From contig DASRYU010000192.1 of NCBI GenBank assembly GCA_035687045.1, positions 1-5,653 on the forward strand: a stretch of DNA of 5,653 nt, given 5' to 3'. A program made the position numbers and the translations under genes. The DNA is from JAJPHT01 sp035687045. GTDB taxonomy: Archaea; Thermoplasmatota; SW-10-69-26; JACQPN01; JAJPHT01. The notes beneath the pieces were generated by a model that worked only from the letters and a program-made list of their open reading frames with translations, was not told the DNA's origin and ran no database searches. The first letter of the stretch is position 1. Each line of letters opens with the position of its first letter. Positions 5,466-5,653 of this stretch are shown here, piece by piece.

Positions 5466-5653
5466 TTACCACACCGCCGCGTCGCCATGGACGCAGCGCA
5501 GCACGCGCAGGAAGCTCCCCTCCAGCCGCCGGTCGTCGAGCCGCGCCGCCCGGATGACCTCGGCCACCGGCACCGCGACGTGCGTGTCCGGCACGTCGCC
5601 GTCCCACAGCGCGACGTGGACGTCCAGGAACGTGCGTCCGCCGTCGCGGTCGA
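5466..5653 (-). CDS. C-terminal fragment of an unrecognised protein, 5' end outside window
   Basis: Read on the minus strand, the frame is open from the right edge to a TAA stop at 5468-5466, giving 61 codons that end VHGDAAVW. The visible part includes GGRTFLDVHVALWDGDVP, then HVAVPVAEVIRAARLDDRR and EGSFLRVLRCVHGD. This reads as alternating beta strands with one helix. I do not recognise the family. Almost every third codon position on the minus strand is G or C, as in DP2, while the plus-strand frame over the same bases has weaker third-position bias and a shadow-like composition. The gene is therefore on the minus strand and belongs to the high-GC background, unlike the gene it converges with. 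Start codon and full length cannot be seen. Confidence 0.65.
   Translation of the reverse strand, partial: DRDGGRTFLDVHVALWDGDVPDTHVAVPVAEVIRAARLDDRRLEGSFLRVLRCVHGDAAVW

Noticed and set aside
5487..5653. Plus-strand open frame starting at ATG 5487 near the right edge
   Set aside because: It shares codon boundaries with the minus-strand frame, but third-position GC is clearly higher on the minus strand and the plus-strand product is His/Arg/Pro-rich without pattern.
1..5653. Search for tRNA, rRNA, CRISPR array, insertion sequence or att sites
   Set aside because: No tRNA-like cloverleaf with a T-arm motif, no regularly spaced repeats, no transposase or integrase motifs and no matching terminal repeats were seen by eye.

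Overview
The window is high-GC archaeal DNA. The evidence is that it carries both subunits of DNA polymerase D (PolD), an enzyme known only from archaea: the C-terminal part of the small exonuclease subunit DP1, and the complete large catalytic subunit DP2. Proteins are rich in Ala, Arg and Glu but keep many lysines and are not uniformly acidic, so a halophilic class is unlikely. A GC-rich euryarchaeal lineage, for example an uncultured Thermoplasmatota, fits best, but that placement is inference from the look of the proteins.

Layout, left to right. DP1 enters from the left edge and ends at 790. After 53 bases, a small winged-helix protein of unknown function (844-1191) follows on the same strand. 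After a 48-base spacer that holds a perfect 14-bp palindrome, DP2 runs from 1240 to 4848. Immediately downstream is a compositionally different gene (about 4858/4920 to 5411, about 57% GC against about 70% in DP2 by hand count of sample lines). It encodes a tryptophan-rich protein I do not recognise, and its 5' end looks damaged or misread. A 54-base convergent spacer with a hairpin follows, and the window ends in the C-terminal 61 codons of an unrecognised minus-strand gene.

How the parts work together. DP1 and DP2 form the replicative PolD heterodimer. DP1 proofreads through its phosphoesterase-type nuclease, and DP2 polymerises through its NCDGDED active site. DP2 ends in a PCNA-binding-like motif. 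The small winged-helix gene between the two polymerase genes, next to a palindrome placed where a DP2 promoter element would sit, raises the possibility of a dedicated regulator of PolD expression. This is the most interesting hypothesis in the window and is untested. No mobile element, CRISPR array, tRNA or rRNA was seen.
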